Positions 1-10,510 of a stretch of DNA of 64,000 nt are shown in pieces. The notes below the pieces were generated by a model. The model was not told the DNA's origin, ran no database searches, and saw only the letters and a list, made by a program, of their open reading frames with translations. Where the stretch lies: NCBI GenBank assembly GCA_031213475.1, contig JARUPZ010000008.1, forward strand, positions 9,086,388 through 9,150,387. Reading direction: 5' to 3'. The number at the start of each line of letters is the position of its first letter. The stretch's first letter is position 1. The position numbers were made by a program, and so were the translations under genes. The DNA comes from Nereocystis luetkeana. Its lineage: Eukaryota > Sar > Phaeophyceae > Laminariales > Laminariaceae.

Positions 1-1342
1 CTCGAGTTTTAGGGGAGCGGAGTGAGTCACCTATCTATGTTGACCTTGAACCTGAGTCTAATGAGGCGGTACTATCTAGGGGGAAGGGGACCTCTGGTAC
101 CAACAGTATATAGGTAGGTGCATTTCTTTTTTGGTATTATTATATCAAGAATCGTTCGAGATCCTTCTGAAAACGTACACAGTATGTATATATAGCGTTC
201 GACACCGGTTGCTATTATGCTTGCCATCCAACAATGTGTAGTGCTCGTTGTTGTAAAAAAGACTGAAAGAACAGAAAGTCAAGAACTCGCCAAAACAAAA
301 GCTCGGCAGTATCATAGGACGAATTAAAACCGATGTGACGGACATGAAGACTACCGCAACCAACTATGATCAGGCTTGCCATCCGACAATGTATGCGGCA
401 CGAGCTCCCACGTTGATCAATCCCTGCATACACAGGAACCTATGCACAAGCTCTATCTATCCTCTCAACATATCCGTCTGGTATTACCCCCCCCCCTCCC
501 GACTTAAAACGCCGGAAGACATTGGATGTGTGCTCAATGGTCAAATGACCAAGTAAGGTAAGGAACAAAGGAGCACCCCCCCCCGCCCCCCTCCCCCCTC
601 CCCTTTAAAACGCCGCGAGAATGTTGTGATCTCTGTAGAGTCGAGTTCGTTCGAATAACGTCGCCTGCCCTGGCAAAGTCGAGCAAACTAAAAATAGATA
701 CTGCTGCGCCGGGGAGGTCCATTTCGCGATGACGAACGCGAGCAGTAGTCTACCAGGTGACCAGGTGGGCGTTTTTCTTGAAATACGAGAGCGATAGCAT
801 ACCTTCGAAAGAATGAGATTCGAAACCCAAAGGCCCGTGCCTTGTTCTTTTTTTAGGCCTCCGTCCGCACCAATCGCCGGCCCATAGTAAGCCTTGTGAC
901 TCTCTCCTCCGCCCCCCGTGAAACGGACCGAACGTACGGGTCGACGTGTGTCACCACGAGACGCGCCAGCGGTTCCAGTTTCTTGGGGATCCAGAAATAT
1001 TTTTCTGATTCTTGTCATCATGAGGGGATTCCCGTTTTTTTGTGAAAAACAAACATTTTTTTGGTGGTGGGCGTGAGTGACAGAGATCCGAACTCACGCC
1101 CGACGACCCCGTGTGCTGGCGACGACTCCATTTGTTCAGGCTTATGAGTCCGTCAGGTTAAAGGTGAAAAGCTATGGATAGCAAAATCACGTACCCCCAC
1201 CTATTATACCGTACGCCTTGCATAACATCTCTCCCCTGTTTCGTCCCGCCGACATCGCCATTCATTCGTCAAGGTCTTACGGGTCGTCCGTCGGGCACAT
1301 CAGCGGTGATGACAGGTTAACCAATCGCGCGCGTACACCCAG

Positions 1343-1382
1343 ACTACTACTACTACTACTACTACTACTGCTGCTGCTGCTG
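1343..1382. repeat. (CTA)n(CTG)n microsatellite
   Basis: About nine CTA-type units run directly into about five CTG units, a compound trinucleotide tract. Confidence 0.95.
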
Positions 1383-1788
1383 TGAGCCTTACAACAGCGG
1401 CCGACGGCGGCAGAACGAGGAGGTGTATACAGTAGTAGGGGGTTCCCCCGTAATGGGTTCTGTGCAGCTTAAGGCGGCATCCCGATGTATGGCGGTCGAA
1501 ACCGCTTGGCGCGACTGGAGAAATGGCGCTCAGAACCTGGAATGGACTGAGGCGGCTTTTACTCCTATGGTGCGGTCATATTTGGTCCCAGACACACCCC
1601 CGCCTTACCGGGGGACCTCAACCCTCTACACTGCTGCCTGGTTGCGCTGCTGTCACACATTTTGAAACCAAAGAAGGCTGACTGAAACCGCTCTCACTCA
1701 GCCCAAAAGTGAGCACTATATATATAGAGCGTGATTGGTCGCCGGGCAGTGCCCTCCCGAAAATCCCATCGAAAGAACCACCTATCTA

Positions 1789-1793
1789 TCACC

Positions 1794-1834
<41 letters not shown>

Positions 1835-1970
1835 TATTATCAGCATCATCATAATCATCATCGTCATCATCCTCCTCCTCCTCATCATCATCATCATCAT
1901 CAACATCATCAGCATCATCATCATCATCATCATCATCAGCATCAGCACCACCATCATAGCCATCGTCATC
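1789..1970. repeat. Imperfect (CAT)n tract
   Basis: About 180 bp of CAT/CAC/CCT triplets. All six frames are open through it as homopolymer-like His, Ile, Met or Asp, which is why false frames appear here. Confidence 0.95.
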
Positions 1971-2232
1971 GACGGCGTTCTGATCTCTCTCGTCGTGCCA
2001 AAACACTTTCAGCACCTGGTAGGCCCCAGACGGCGTGCATGAGGGCTTGACACCCACAACAATATCAGGGGAAAAAAAAAAACCCAAGTACATCCGTCCG
2101 CCCGTCCAGCCGTCCGTCCCGTTCACCGGCTTTTTAACGCATTTTCACCCGTGGGAAAAAAATAATAATACAACGAGCCGTTTTTTGGTTTGTCTCGTTC
2201 GCTTTAGCTTCATATTATACAGGGGAACCAAG

Positions 2233-2340
2233 TATTACGGGGGTCCATAGTTAACAGGACCAATATTTCTAGTAAAAATGGGTAAACACTTAGGTTTTTA
2301 TGTGTACCATAGGTCCTGTTAACTATGGTCCCCCGTAATA
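2233..2340. mobile_element. MITE family M1, intact
   Basis: About 108 bp, flanked by TA, with long near-perfect inverted arms: TTACGGGGGTCCATAGT at the left and ACTATGGTCCCCCGTAA at the right. The core ACCAATATTTCTAGTAAAAA is typical of the family. No coding capacity, so it must be moved by another element's transposase. Confidence 0.9.
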
Positions 2341-2614
2341 GTAATCATAACCAAATCTGCTGACTGTGTGTAAACATAGGGGGTTATTCTTGTTTGTTGT
2401 TCTCACATTAACTCACAATACAATGCAGTCCGTGGTCGCAGGACAGGCTCCAAAATCTCTGGAGTGGAAGAAATAGCTCGGTAGTAAAACAGAGGCAAAA
2501 ACAAAAAAATCAAGCATACATACGCATTCCACCACCTGCGGACACCAGGGAAGCAAAAAGGAGACTACTAGCAGCCAAAAACCACTAAAAAAAGAAGATG
2601 AAGCGAAGCAAATA

Positions 2615-2648
2615 TATATATATATATACATATATATTATATATATAT
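2615..2648. repeat. (AT)n tract
   Basis: TA dinucleotide repeat with a central CATATATATTATAT interruption. Confidence 0.9.
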
Positions 2649-2977
2649 GACTTTCCGGGTCCATTGCGGGTTCTGATTTTCTGTGCTCGAAGCCCCTCGT
2701 AACAGCGAACGTGCCCTCCACCCCAGGCGTGCCCGATCCCTCCGGACACGGCGACTCCAAGCCGCCACCTCGCCTGTCGTGGTTCACCCCCCCCAGCCAC
2801 AGTCGTCCCCTGCCACGTGATTCCCCCCCCCCCCCCCCCCCCTCTCTGCGGCAATATAGCATAGCGAGCCGCCACCTCCACGTCATGACATTTGGCATGC
2901 CGACGCAGACCGGGGGTGGGAGAATGAACCTTTGTCCCCCCAATCCGCGGGGACGAAGGCTACAGATGAGGTTACGG

Positions 2978-3075
2978 GAGAACACAGTAATCAGGACCAA
3001 ATATGCTTAGTGAAAATGCGAGAATATATAGGTTTTTGTGTGTATGATGGGTCCTCATTAATACTATGGTCCCGT
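2978..3075. mobile_element. MITE family M1, degenerate
   Basis: Keeps ATCAGGACCAAATATG, the ATATATAGGTTTTTGTGTG core and a right arm ACTATGGTCCCGTG, but both termini are worn. Similar in decay to the copy at 9453-9528, which shares the GGGAACACAGTAATCAGGACC left arm. Confidence 0.65.
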
Positions 3076-4064
3076 GCGATGGCGAGAAGAAGAGTTTGCA
3101 CTTCAGGGCGTTGGACAAAAACGCGTCAGGAGTGTATTAGCTGTTGTAGGCGATTCTTCTCGGCCAGAAAAGCCGTTACGGATTGACGATTGCCGTGCGT
3201 ACCAGCTCGTGTCATAGCCGGTGTGTACGCTGTAGGCTCGCAAGCTTGCTGATCACCCGCAAGACGCAGCCTATCTATCTATGAATGTGGGTGGTCTTTT
3301 ATGTACGAGAGCGTCGTGTTTTGAATGCAGCGACAACGGTGCTTATACTGATATGTATCATCGCTACAGCAGTAGCAAAACGTTGTCATACCCTTCTGTT
3401 GCGTGCTACAAACATATGGGGGTGTAGCATTTTGCGGCCAATCAATGTCTTTCTGACTGGCGGCGGGGGGCATTCCCAACTGACTTTGTACTGCTCAATA
3501 CACACCCAGTATCGCTCGGTTTAAAAGAAAAAATATTATCTATTCCGATGATGCTAACCTACAGGATTTCTTTTTTTTCCTTTTGCCATCTGAAAATGAG
3601 GCCCAGCGCTTGTTCCGATCAAAGGGTATACCTAGAATCCGATAACTCACCTGCGGATCATCCCTAAGCTGCTCTTTTTTTTTGTTGTTACAAAATGGAC
3701 GCTTAACCTCGGCCAACGCCGTAGGCGTTGTTCGATTTTTTTTTTTTCGTGATTCCCGTTTGTTTGCCATCCACATGCAAAGAGGGGTACAACTAGAATC
3801 CAATTACTTAAAAGCATGGAAAGTGCTGCGGATCGCGATCAGACCTGAAATACTCGACACATTTATACGCCAATGATGCAGTCCCTCTCATTTGGCGACT
3901 CTCCTTGACTCCAAAACGACGTTTATACAAGCCAACTATTTTTAGGCCATGGTTTTGTTGATTTCCTTTTCTCATCGGGGTGTACATGGTGAGTACAAGT
4001 GAGCGCGCACACTATCTTGTAGTGCTCCTCAGGCAAATGTGTGTCTTTCTTGGCACACTCCTTT

Positions 4065-4530
4065 CACCCGGGGGTGATAGCCTGCGGTATAGCATGCGTC
4101 TACTTGCGATGTTTCTATCACCCGGGGGGGGGGGGGGGGGGTAGCCTGCCGTATAGCATACTTATACCTGCGATAGTTCTGTCACCCGGGGGTGATAGCC
4201 TGCCGTATAGCATACGTCTACTTGCGATGTATCTATCACCCGGGGGTGATATCCTGCGGTAGATCATACGTCTTCTTGGCACACTCCTTTCACCCGGGGG
4301 TGATAGCCTGCCGTATGATATACGTCTACTTGCGGCATTTCTTTCACCCGGGGGGTGATAGCCTGCCGTATAGCATACGTCTACTTGCGATATTTCTTTC
4401 GCTCGGGGGTGATAGCCTGCCGTATAGCATACGTCTACTTTGCGACATTTCTTTCGCTCGGGGGTGATAGCCTGCCGTATAGCATACGTATACTTTGCGA
4501 CATTTCTTTCGCTCGGGGGGATGCGCGAAG
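4065..4530. repeat. 54-bp minisatellite, about nine units
   Basis: Units begin CACCCGGGGGTGATAGCC and recur at 4065, 4119, 4183, 4237, 4291, 4345 and then about every 55 bp. One unit is lengthened by a G-run (4123-4141). Later units change CACCCGGG to CGCTCGGG as a block, so the array grew by local amplification of the variant. 54 bp keeps frame, so an 18-residue repeat reads open by chance. Confidence 0.9.
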
Positions 4531-4573
4531 CGTTCTAGCCGCCGTTTTACTTGTTTCCCCCCCCTAAATTAGA

Positions 4574-5450
4574 CATGCTCCGTCCTGGCATTGTAGGGAT
4601 GCGAGGGTCTATGGTCAGACGACTACGGCCATGAATGAGATCGAGTACATCTCTCCTATCGAGTACACCCCCCCCCCCCCAAATTAAGAGAACTCAATTG
4701 AACCTGTCGTCCACAAGCAAGTCCGCCTCAAACGTGGGTCTTAGTACAGTAGGATGCCGCTCACCCTTCGTGCGACTCGCCAGACACCTCACGACGCGTT
4801 GCGCTTGGTGCAAGCAATGCCTGCCTGGTCGGTGGAACCCGACATGCTCCGTCCCGGCGCTGTAGGGACGCGAGGGTCTATGGTCATACGGCTAGGGTCA
4901 TGCATGAGATCGAGTACATCTCTCCTATCGAGGACACCCCCCCCTATATTACACCCCGATTATATAGAGGTTGGGTTGGCGTCGGTTGGCAACGACACCT
5001 CCGTAAACATGCCGCTCACTACGTGAGCTAGACAACCAGGGTACTGGTTTTTGTTGGTATTCTTTCTGGCGGTCGCCCGCAGCTGGTCGTCGAGCTAGAT
5101 CATTTGTGCGAGGTAAAGAACCTTTTACTCCGCACAAGGGAAATTATCGTATCAACGTAGTGTGTATGGTAAGTCACCCAAGAGGCAGTTACATAGTACT
5201 CCCTTCGCTGTCTCTGGAAGTGGCTACACCGGAAATTAAATGAACTCACCTATGCTGTCATCGATATTCAAGTCCGACTCACAAGCGGTTCTTAGTAGGA
5301 TGCAGCTCACCCTTCATGCGACTCGACGGACACCTCACGGCACTTCGCGCTTGGTGCAAGCAATGTCGGTCTGGTCGGTGAAAACCCGACATGCTCCGTT
5401 CCGTCCCGGCATTGTGGGGATGCGAAGGTCTATGGTCATACGGTTTGGAG
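4574..5450 (+). repeat. C-tailed interspersed repeat R1, three head-to-tail copies
   Basis: Two partial copies (4574-4685, 4700-4945) and one nearly full copy (4948-5450). The full unit begins GGTTGGGTTGGCGTCGGTTGG, passes through TTTACTCCGCACAAGGG, GGTTCTTAGTAGGATG and TTGGTGCAAGCAATGTC, and ends GAGATCGAGTACATCTCTCC plus a run of C. Other copies lie at 20555-20722, 46745-47272, 54560-55203 and 56775-57330. No open frame is conserved. It is probably a non-autonomous retro-element, but the class is unproven. Confidence 0.75.
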
Positions 5451-5451
5451 C

Positions 5452-5510
5452 GATCAACGTTGAAGCGAAATGCTGCACATTGTCGGATGGCAAACATGAT
5501 AATAACAATA
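5452..5510 (+). mobile_element. LINE 3' tail copy
   Basis: GATCAACGTTGAAG through TGCACATTGTCGGATGGCAA and an AT-rich ATAATAACAAT tail. It abuts the R1 copy at its left, as if the LINE tail had inserted into or been copied onto R1. Confidence 0.7.
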
Positions 5511-5780
5511 GCAACAGACCGCAATCAACATGTTTTCGTGAAGTACACATTCAGATCTGATTGGTAACAGCACCCACCTACCCTGCCTGAAGTCACTGAG
5601 TTGTGCATTCCCGTCTGCACGCCCATTGATACGACTGTCACGAGCGCTACTCGTTTTGTTTCAGCTCATCATGGCAAAAACATGGAAACATAAATCAAGT
5701 AAAAACCCCCAGCTTGCGGTGGTTTTGAGCACAGACGTATGACAGGGAGACCGACCCCTTCACTGACCGCCCCCTGCAGA

Positions 5781-6052
5781 TTCGTCCTACGATAGAGGTA
5801 GCACATGTCCGCTAAAAGGTTTGCTGAATGACGGGGGTCCGTTAACCCAGAAATCGTCGTAACTGTCAATCTTGTTTCGGAAAAAAAACTTTTTGTATAC
5901 TCGGGCCATGGGGTTATCCATCGAGATGCAGTTTGTTTTTTGCTGAAGCCAGTTTTCGCATGTCATGAGGTATGGAGCTCCTTACGTGAAGGGGCCTCAG
6001 AAAAATTAGAGCGAACCTCTATCATCGCAGAACGCCTCTACACTAAAAGTAG
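5781..6052. mobile_element. TIR element M4 (about 270 bp)
   Basis: Left end TCCTACGATAGAGGTAGC and right end GCGAACCTCTATCATCGCAG are inverted repeats. Between them are GGCCATGGGGTTATCCATCG and GAGGTATGGAGCTCCTTA, shared in order with the copy at 6943-7192. No coding capacity. Confidence 0.8.
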
Positions 6053-6207
6053 TGTGCTGTAAGACCAATAGGTGAGCGCTGTTTGACCCCCCCGCTAAAC
6101 CTAGTACACTAACACACACCACCGAGAAGGCTTCAACCGCCCGAAAAAGACCGGTCTCCTGCATTGAACCACCCGTTTGACATCATCACAAAAGGTAAAT
6201 GTTTGCT

Positions 6208-6301
6208 TTTACGGGGGACCATAGTAAATGGGACCAAATAGTGTTGGTATAAAAAAGGAAATAGATAGGTTTTTGTGTGCACCGTAGGTCCTATTTACTC
6301 C
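6208..6301. mobile_element. MITE family M1, right end missing
   Basis: Left arm TTTACGGGGGACCATAGTAA, core and GGTCCTATTTACTC, after which the next M1 copy starts at once (6302). The right terminus is replaced by the neighbouring copy. Confidence 0.75.
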
Positions 6302-6417
6302 TATTACGGGGGGCCATAGTTAACAGGACCTATGGTATACATAAAAACCTACCAGGTATATGTTTAACCATTTTTACTAACAATATTTGGTCCTGTTAAC
6401 TATGGCCCCCCGTAATA
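6302..6417. mobile_element. MITE family M1, intact, with CCAGG micro-insertion
   Basis: Complete arms, flanked by TA. At 6350-6358 the core has TACCAGGTA where sister copies (for example 8733-8841) have a plain TA, a 7-bp gain with TA duplication. Confidence 0.9.
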
Positions 6418-6481
6418 GGTCTCTCCCGTAATACATACCAGGTATATGGTATATTACAGGTATTGTACCAGGCATATATAT

Positions 6482-6820
6482 GCCGGCGTCCCCGGTGGCT
6501 TGGTAGGTCGTCCGCGTGCCTGTCAATATCAATTTCGTGGGTTCAAGTCTCACCGAGTGCATGCTCGTAGGGGTCTTTTCTTGCAAAAAAGAAATTGATT
6601 AGCCGAAAGCGCGAGAGCGTGAGTTACCTGACATTCGATGAAAATCGACGAGCAGCAGTGGGAATGAATGCTGAACCCTATCTATGCGCGACGAAAAATA
6701 AAGGCACGCACCGGGGGGGAGAAGGGTGGACACCTGTGACCACGGCTTGTCCAGAAGCCTCGTATGGGTAAAACCTCCCATGAGTAAGGCTGGAAGGTAA
6801 AAGTGATGTTGAAGAAAAAA
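6482..6820 (+). mobile_element. tRNA-derived SINE S1
   Basis: Head carries pol III box A-like GGTGGCTTGGTAGGTCGTCC and box B-like GGGTTCAAGTCTCACC. In the sister copy the box starts are 44 bp apart, as in tRNA genes. The body shares CGAAAGCGCGAGAGCGTGAG and TTCGATGAAAATCGACGAGC with that copy (52587-52912), and the end is GGAAGGTAAAAGTGATGTTG with an A-rich tail. It has ATCTAT where the sister has AT in 'CCCTATGCGCG', a TA-TC-TA micro-insertion. Confidence 0.85.
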
Positions 6821-6821
6821 T

Positions 6822-6904
6822 ATATATATACCAGGTATATATACCAGGTATATATATATACCTGGTATATACGTACTACATATATACCTGGTATATACGT
6901 ACTG
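6822..6904. repeat. AT-rich cluster of TACCAGGTA/TACCTGGTA motifs
   Basis: Four copies of TACCWGGTA in about 70 bp, in both orientations, embedded in TATATA. It forms a large imperfect palindrome. Confidence 0.8.
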
Positions 6905-6942
6905 TAGCATCTTCGGGCTTGGGTTAGTTCACCTCCCGAATT

Positions 6943-7192
6943 GCGCGTTCTACGATAGAGGTAGCGTGTTTCCGCTATTTTTTTTGTTGATGACGTGCTT
7001 CCTTAACCCTAAATCGTCGGAAAAATGACGTTTTCGAAAAATGACGTTTTCGTGTGCATTGGCCCATGGGAGTGTTCATCGAGTCGCAGTTTGATTTCCG
7101 CTGAAGTCAGTTTTCGGGTGAGGTATACGGAGCTCCTTAAGCGAGGAGCGTCAGAAACATTAGGGCGAACCTCTATCGTAGAACGCCTCTGC
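6943..7192. mobile_element. TIR element M4 (about 250 bp)
   Basis: GCGTTCTACGATAGAGGTAG at the left and GCGAACCTCTATCGTAGAAC at the right. Inside, the 15-bp string AAAATGACGTTTTCG is tandemly doubled. Same internal order as 5781-6052. Confidence 0.85.
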
Positions 7193-7432
7193 GGGGCCCG
7201 TAAATAGGTTTAAATGGTATTTTTAGTTTGGAAGTGGTTAAAAAAAGAAAAACGTACCGTACATGTCTGGTATGAATTATTCACAGCAGTGTTTTTCTCC
7301 TTTTTTTTGCTTCTGCCGGATTAGTCGTGCTTAGAGGCTTGCCAGAGGTATTTTTTCTGCCTTCTCATACTGTTTTAGTACTGGAACCACACGTGGTGCC
7401 AAGACATTTTCGCCTCTCCATACTGGATGTCC

Positions 7433-7793
7433 TATTACGGGGGGCCATAGTAAGGGTCATTCTCATCGGAGAGCTTTTTTCTCCAAATTTTCGACATTTT
7501 TTTCGCGCAATTTTTCAATCTTCCATATTTTCCTGTTTTTTTTTTTTCCAAATATTGGAATGTTAACGAACTTGATATTTTTGCTTCTGAAGAATTTCAC
7601 GAATAGTGACAGAACGCCTCCGTATATTGATACATATCTCCAATTATTTCCAAACTTTGGAATTTTTGGAAAAAACGCTCTTCGATTAGAATGAAGCCTA
7701 AATAGGACAAAATATTGTGAGTAAAAATAGGCAAATACATACCTGGTAGCTTTTAGTGCGCACCTTAGGCCCTATTTACTATGGTCCCCCGTG
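7433..7793. mobile_element. MITE family M1 split by M3
   Basis: Left arm TATTACGGGGGGCCATAGTA and right arm CCCTATTTACTATGGTCC belong to one M1 copy interrupted by an M3 element. It also carries TACCTGGTA at 7740-7748 where other copies read CATAGG or CATCG. Confidence 0.85.
7454..7698. mobile_element. MITE family M3, PIF/Harbinger-like, inserted in M1
   Basis: 245 bp; left end GGGTCATTCTCATCGGAGAG, right end CTCTTCGATTAGAATGAAGC then C. Target duplication TAA at 7451-7453 and 7699-7701; removing the element restores the M1 sequence AGTAAATAGGAC. A TWA target and GG-start termini are the known PIF/Harbinger signature. Confidence 0.85.
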
Positions 7794-8028
7794 TCAGATA
7801 TATTTCTTGGCGCGCCTCGCATAGATTAGATAGGCGGCTCGAGCGAGCACCAAAATAGGCGCACAATTCGACGCAATGAGTCGACGAGGGAGGAGGAAGA
7901 AAAGGCCGGAGATGTTTTCTATCGCAGCGATAGATACAACAGTAGCAAGGGCTATAGAAGCGTAGGGGGAGGAGGAGAGCTTCCTATGTATGTGCAACCT
8001 CGGATCTGAATTACCACCACTACGATGA

Positions 8029-8178
8029 ACCTACCATAACTCAGACTGGAAAACTGTCTGTTGTACATAGAATGCGTAAACGTATACCAGGGTACCAGAT
8101 GGATGACGTAAGCAAGTGTAATCGAGTAACGAATATAATGGTTATACTGACAAGTAAGTATCATCTCTAACGAAAAGA
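8029..8178 (+). repeat. Interspersed repeat R2 (about 150 bp)
   Basis: Starts CTACCATAACTCAGACTGG and runs through TGTCTGTTGTACATAGAATG to GACAAGTAAGTATCATCTC. The sister copy is at 40948-41065. This copy has extra CCAGGGTA after GTATA and AAGTAAGTATC where the sister has AAGTATC, again gains next to TA. Confidence 0.75.
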
Positions 8179-8303
8179 GACAGCAAAAGGACGAGGACAA
8201 AAAATGGGATGAGCGGACGAAAAAAAACAAAAAAAGTCCCCCGACGGAGGGACACGGATTTAAACGCTCTCTTCTCCCAATGATATGGCCGAAATCAGAG
8301 AAC

Positions 8304-8412
8304 TATTACGGGGGACCATAGTTAATAGGACCAAATATTGTTAGTGAAAAAGGATAAATATATAGGTTTTTATGTATACCATAGGTCCCATTAACTATGG
8401 TCCTCCGTAATA
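8304..8412. mobile_element. MITE family M1, intact
   Basis: TATTACGGGGGACCATAGTT left, AACTATGGTCCTCCGTAATA right; GTTAATAGGACC subtype. Confidence 0.9.
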
Positions 8413-8587
8413 AAAGCGAGGGAATAAGTGCGCGCTATAGAATATGGCGCTCTCGGTCGGGCGAATGACCCATGATTTTTTTTTTTGGGACAACCGTCGA
8501 TCAGGTATCGAAGCGAATCGGGTGATAGGTCAGCGCACGGGCGGCCGTATACGGTACCGACGCCCCAAAAGAACTCGCTGCTCTTAT

Positions 8588-8706
8588 TATTACGGGGGAC
8601 CATAGCAAAGAGGACAAAATGTTCTTATTAATAATAGTAGAAATAGGCAAATACATCGTTTTTTTGTGTGGGCCGCAGGGTCTATTAGCTATGGTCTCCC
8701 GTAATA
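8588..8706. mobile_element. MITE family M1
   Basis: Complete but diverged. The core is extended by TTATTAATAATAG, and the right arm reads GCTATGGTCTCCCGTAATA. Confidence 0.85.
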
Positions 8707-8732
8707 GTAATCGACCCTTTTCACCTATATAC

Positions 8733-8841
8733 TATTACGGGGGACCATAGTTAACAGGACCTATGGTATACATAAAAACCTATATGTTTAACCATTTTTA
8801 CTGACAATATTTGGTCCTGTTAACTATGGCCCCCCGTAATA
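8733..8841. mobile_element. MITE family M1, intact (reference copy)
   Basis: GTTAACAGGACC subtype with plain ACCTATATGTTTAACC core. It serves here as the empty-site reference for the TACCAGGTA gains at 6350 and 51505. Confidence 0.9.
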
Positions 8842-9064
8842 AGTAGAGGTAGAGGTATTGTTATACCTTCCCACCGCTCTCGATCGTAGAGGGGAAAGGG
8901 CAGAAACATTGTAGAGGCGACGAGGTATAACGCTACACAGTGGGTTTTGCAAGTATTTGCTTGTAAGGGAGAAATAAGTAAGTAAGCCACAATCAGATCA
9001 ACGCAGGGTGCAAACGGGTATACCGGGCAAAGGGAGCTTGCAGCGCCTTGGGTCGGTTTGTATC

Positions 9065-9174
9065 ATTACGGGGGACCATAGCGAGTGGGACCAAATATTG
9101 TCGGTAAACATAGGCAAATATATAGGTTTTTGTGTGTACCGTGTAGGACCTATTTACTATGGCCACCCGTAATA
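9065..9174. mobile_element. MITE family M1
   Basis: ATTACGGGGGACCATAGCG left and CTATGGCCACCCGTAATA right. It runs straight into an AGC microsatellite. Confidence 0.85.
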
Positions 9175-9216
9175 GCAGCAGCAGCAGCAGCAGCAGCACC
9201 AGCAGCAGCAGCTGCA
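9175..9216. repeat. (AGC)n microsatellite
   Basis: About 13 AGC/ACC triplets starting at the M1 edge. Confidence 0.9.
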
Positions 9217-9452
9217 CCAGCTTCCCTGTGTGTGACCGCACTACCCACGGGGGGCCAGAGCAAGCGCTACCGTACGACAGGTGCACGATAAGACAGATCC
9301 CCGCGTGCGAGTCGACGAGGATGGCCTCACTCCTTCGACGCATGTATGTATTGACACAAACGTACACCTATATTTTGACAACATTTATGCGTGTGTTTCC
9401 GTTTTTTTTTCCACGCAGAGCGAAAGCGCGCGCGGTATACATTGCGGGCGGG

Positions 9453-9528
9453 GGAACACAGTAATCAGGACCAGTTTTTTTGCGTAAAAATACTGTATGG
9501 GTCCTGCTTACTATGGTCACCCGTAACG
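9453..9528. mobile_element. MITE family M1, internally shortened
   Basis: Left arm GGGAACACAGTAATCAGGACC lacks the usual terminus and the core is reduced, but the right arm TTACTATGGTCACCCGTAA is clear. Confidence 0.7.
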
Positions 9529-9555
9529 GGCTCTCCTCCATGTCGGGGAACAAAC

Positions 9556-9676
9556 TATTACGGAGGGCCATAGTAAACAGGACCAAATATTGTGGGTAAA
9601 AATAGGGAAATATACTCGTATACCGGTAGGGTTTTGTGTATACCGTAGATTCTACTTACTATGGTCCTCCGAAATA
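9556..9676. mobile_element. MITE family M1
   Basis: GTAAACAGGACC subtype. It contains ACTCGTATACCGGTAGG where others read ATATAGG, a variant of the TA-flanked micro-insertion. Confidence 0.85.
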
Positions 9677-9769
9677 GTCAAATTTCAAGTAGGTTGTGCT
9701 GTAGTACAAACAAACGAGTTGCTCGTTATCGTGAATAACATAGCTTAGTTTAGCAGTCGCTAGGTAGAC

Positions 9770-9912
9770 TTTTGGGTGCATGGGTTTCCTTTTGTTTCCG
9801 AGTTTTTCTTCTTTCGGGAAAGTTATGAGTGATCCATGTTGAAGATCATGCTGCACATTGTCGGATGGCAAGAGAAATAATAATAATAATGATAATAATA
9901 ATAATAATATAT
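9770..9912 (+). mobile_element. LINE 3' tail copy
   Basis: GCATGGGTTTCCTTTTGTTTC through GGGAAAGTTATGAGTGATCC and GCACATTGTCGGATGGCAAG, then GAAATAATAATAATGATAAT. Its constant right end, simple AAT tail and ragged left end match target-primed 5'-truncated LINE copies. Confidence 0.85.
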
Positions 9913-9971
9913 AGGTTCGATGAAGTTAGTGGTATTCGACGAATTATGTCAGCTTTTTCATTTTGAATGAA

Positions 9972-10024
9972 TAACGCCCTGCACATTGTCAGAAGGCAAA
10001 TAATAAAAAATAAAATAATATATG
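9972..10024 (+). mobile_element. LINE 3' tail copy, very short
   Basis: AACGCCCTGCACATTGTCAG plus AAGGCAAATAATAAAAAATA: only the last 30 bp of the LINE with its tail. Confidence 0.65.
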
Positions 10025-10115
10025 TAGCAACTCGTGCAGCAAGCAGGAAATTTCTGGGAATTTTGTACTTGTCGTCGCGGCTTGTGTGGGTTCGTGGTGG
10101 GAGACAAATAGGAAA

Positions 10116-10510
10116 AAGAAAAAGGCGTTCTACGATGATAGAAAGAGATCTACCGTAAACGGTCTGAGGCTCCGGTGTCCCCCCACAAGGTATCTATTAC
10201 CGGGGACCATTGTTAATAGGACCTAAGTAATACATAAAAGCCTATATATTTGACAATTTTTACTAACAATATTTGGTCCTATTAACTATGGTCCCCCGTA
10301 ATAGTAGTGCAGAATCCAACGGAGACAGACACATGAATACGACTGACTGATGCTTGGGATGTGTGGGACGCGCACCTTCTAATTGTTCGGATACATCCCC
10401 ATGATCTGTGGTAAGATACCCCCTTCGAGTGCCGCACGGTAAGGATGCATGCCGTGGTCGCTCAGACAGTTTTCTTTCCTCGACATAATACCTCTATATC
10501 GTACAACGCC
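10116..10510. mobile_element. Possible M4 element split by M1
   Basis: GGCGTTCTACGATGATAGAA at the left and CCTCTATATCGTACAACGCC at the right resemble the M4 termini. Subtracting the 109-bp M1 inside leaves about 286 bp, close to the other M4 copies. The internal sequence was not matched by eye, so the call is tentative. Confidence 0.45.
10195..10303. mobile_element. MITE family M1, intact
   Basis: TATTACCGGGGACCATTGTT left, CTATGGTCCCCCGTAATA right, GTTAATAGGACC subtype. Confidence 0.88.

Larger units (their letters stand above)
1..2232. other. Non-coding stretch with LINE-tail scraps and microsatellites
   Basis: Two scraps of the LINE 3' tail lie at 219-246 and 374-421, both minus. There are C-runs near 487 and 577, a CTA/CTG tract and a CAT tract. 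The longest open frame (minus, 605-1021) has no recognisable domain and no conserved neighbour, so it is not called. Confidence 0.55.

Noticed and set aside
605-1021. 138-codon open frame on minus
   Set aside because: No domain, no signal of conservation, spans C-rich repeats, and has no supporting splice context.
1694-2126. Overlapping His-, Ile-, Met- and Asp-rich frames
   Set aside because: All are readings of one CAT-type microsatellite.
4041-4567. 18-residue repeat protein
   Set aside because: The 54-bp minisatellite unit is a multiple of three. The repeat varies by homopolymer length and has no start or stop logic.
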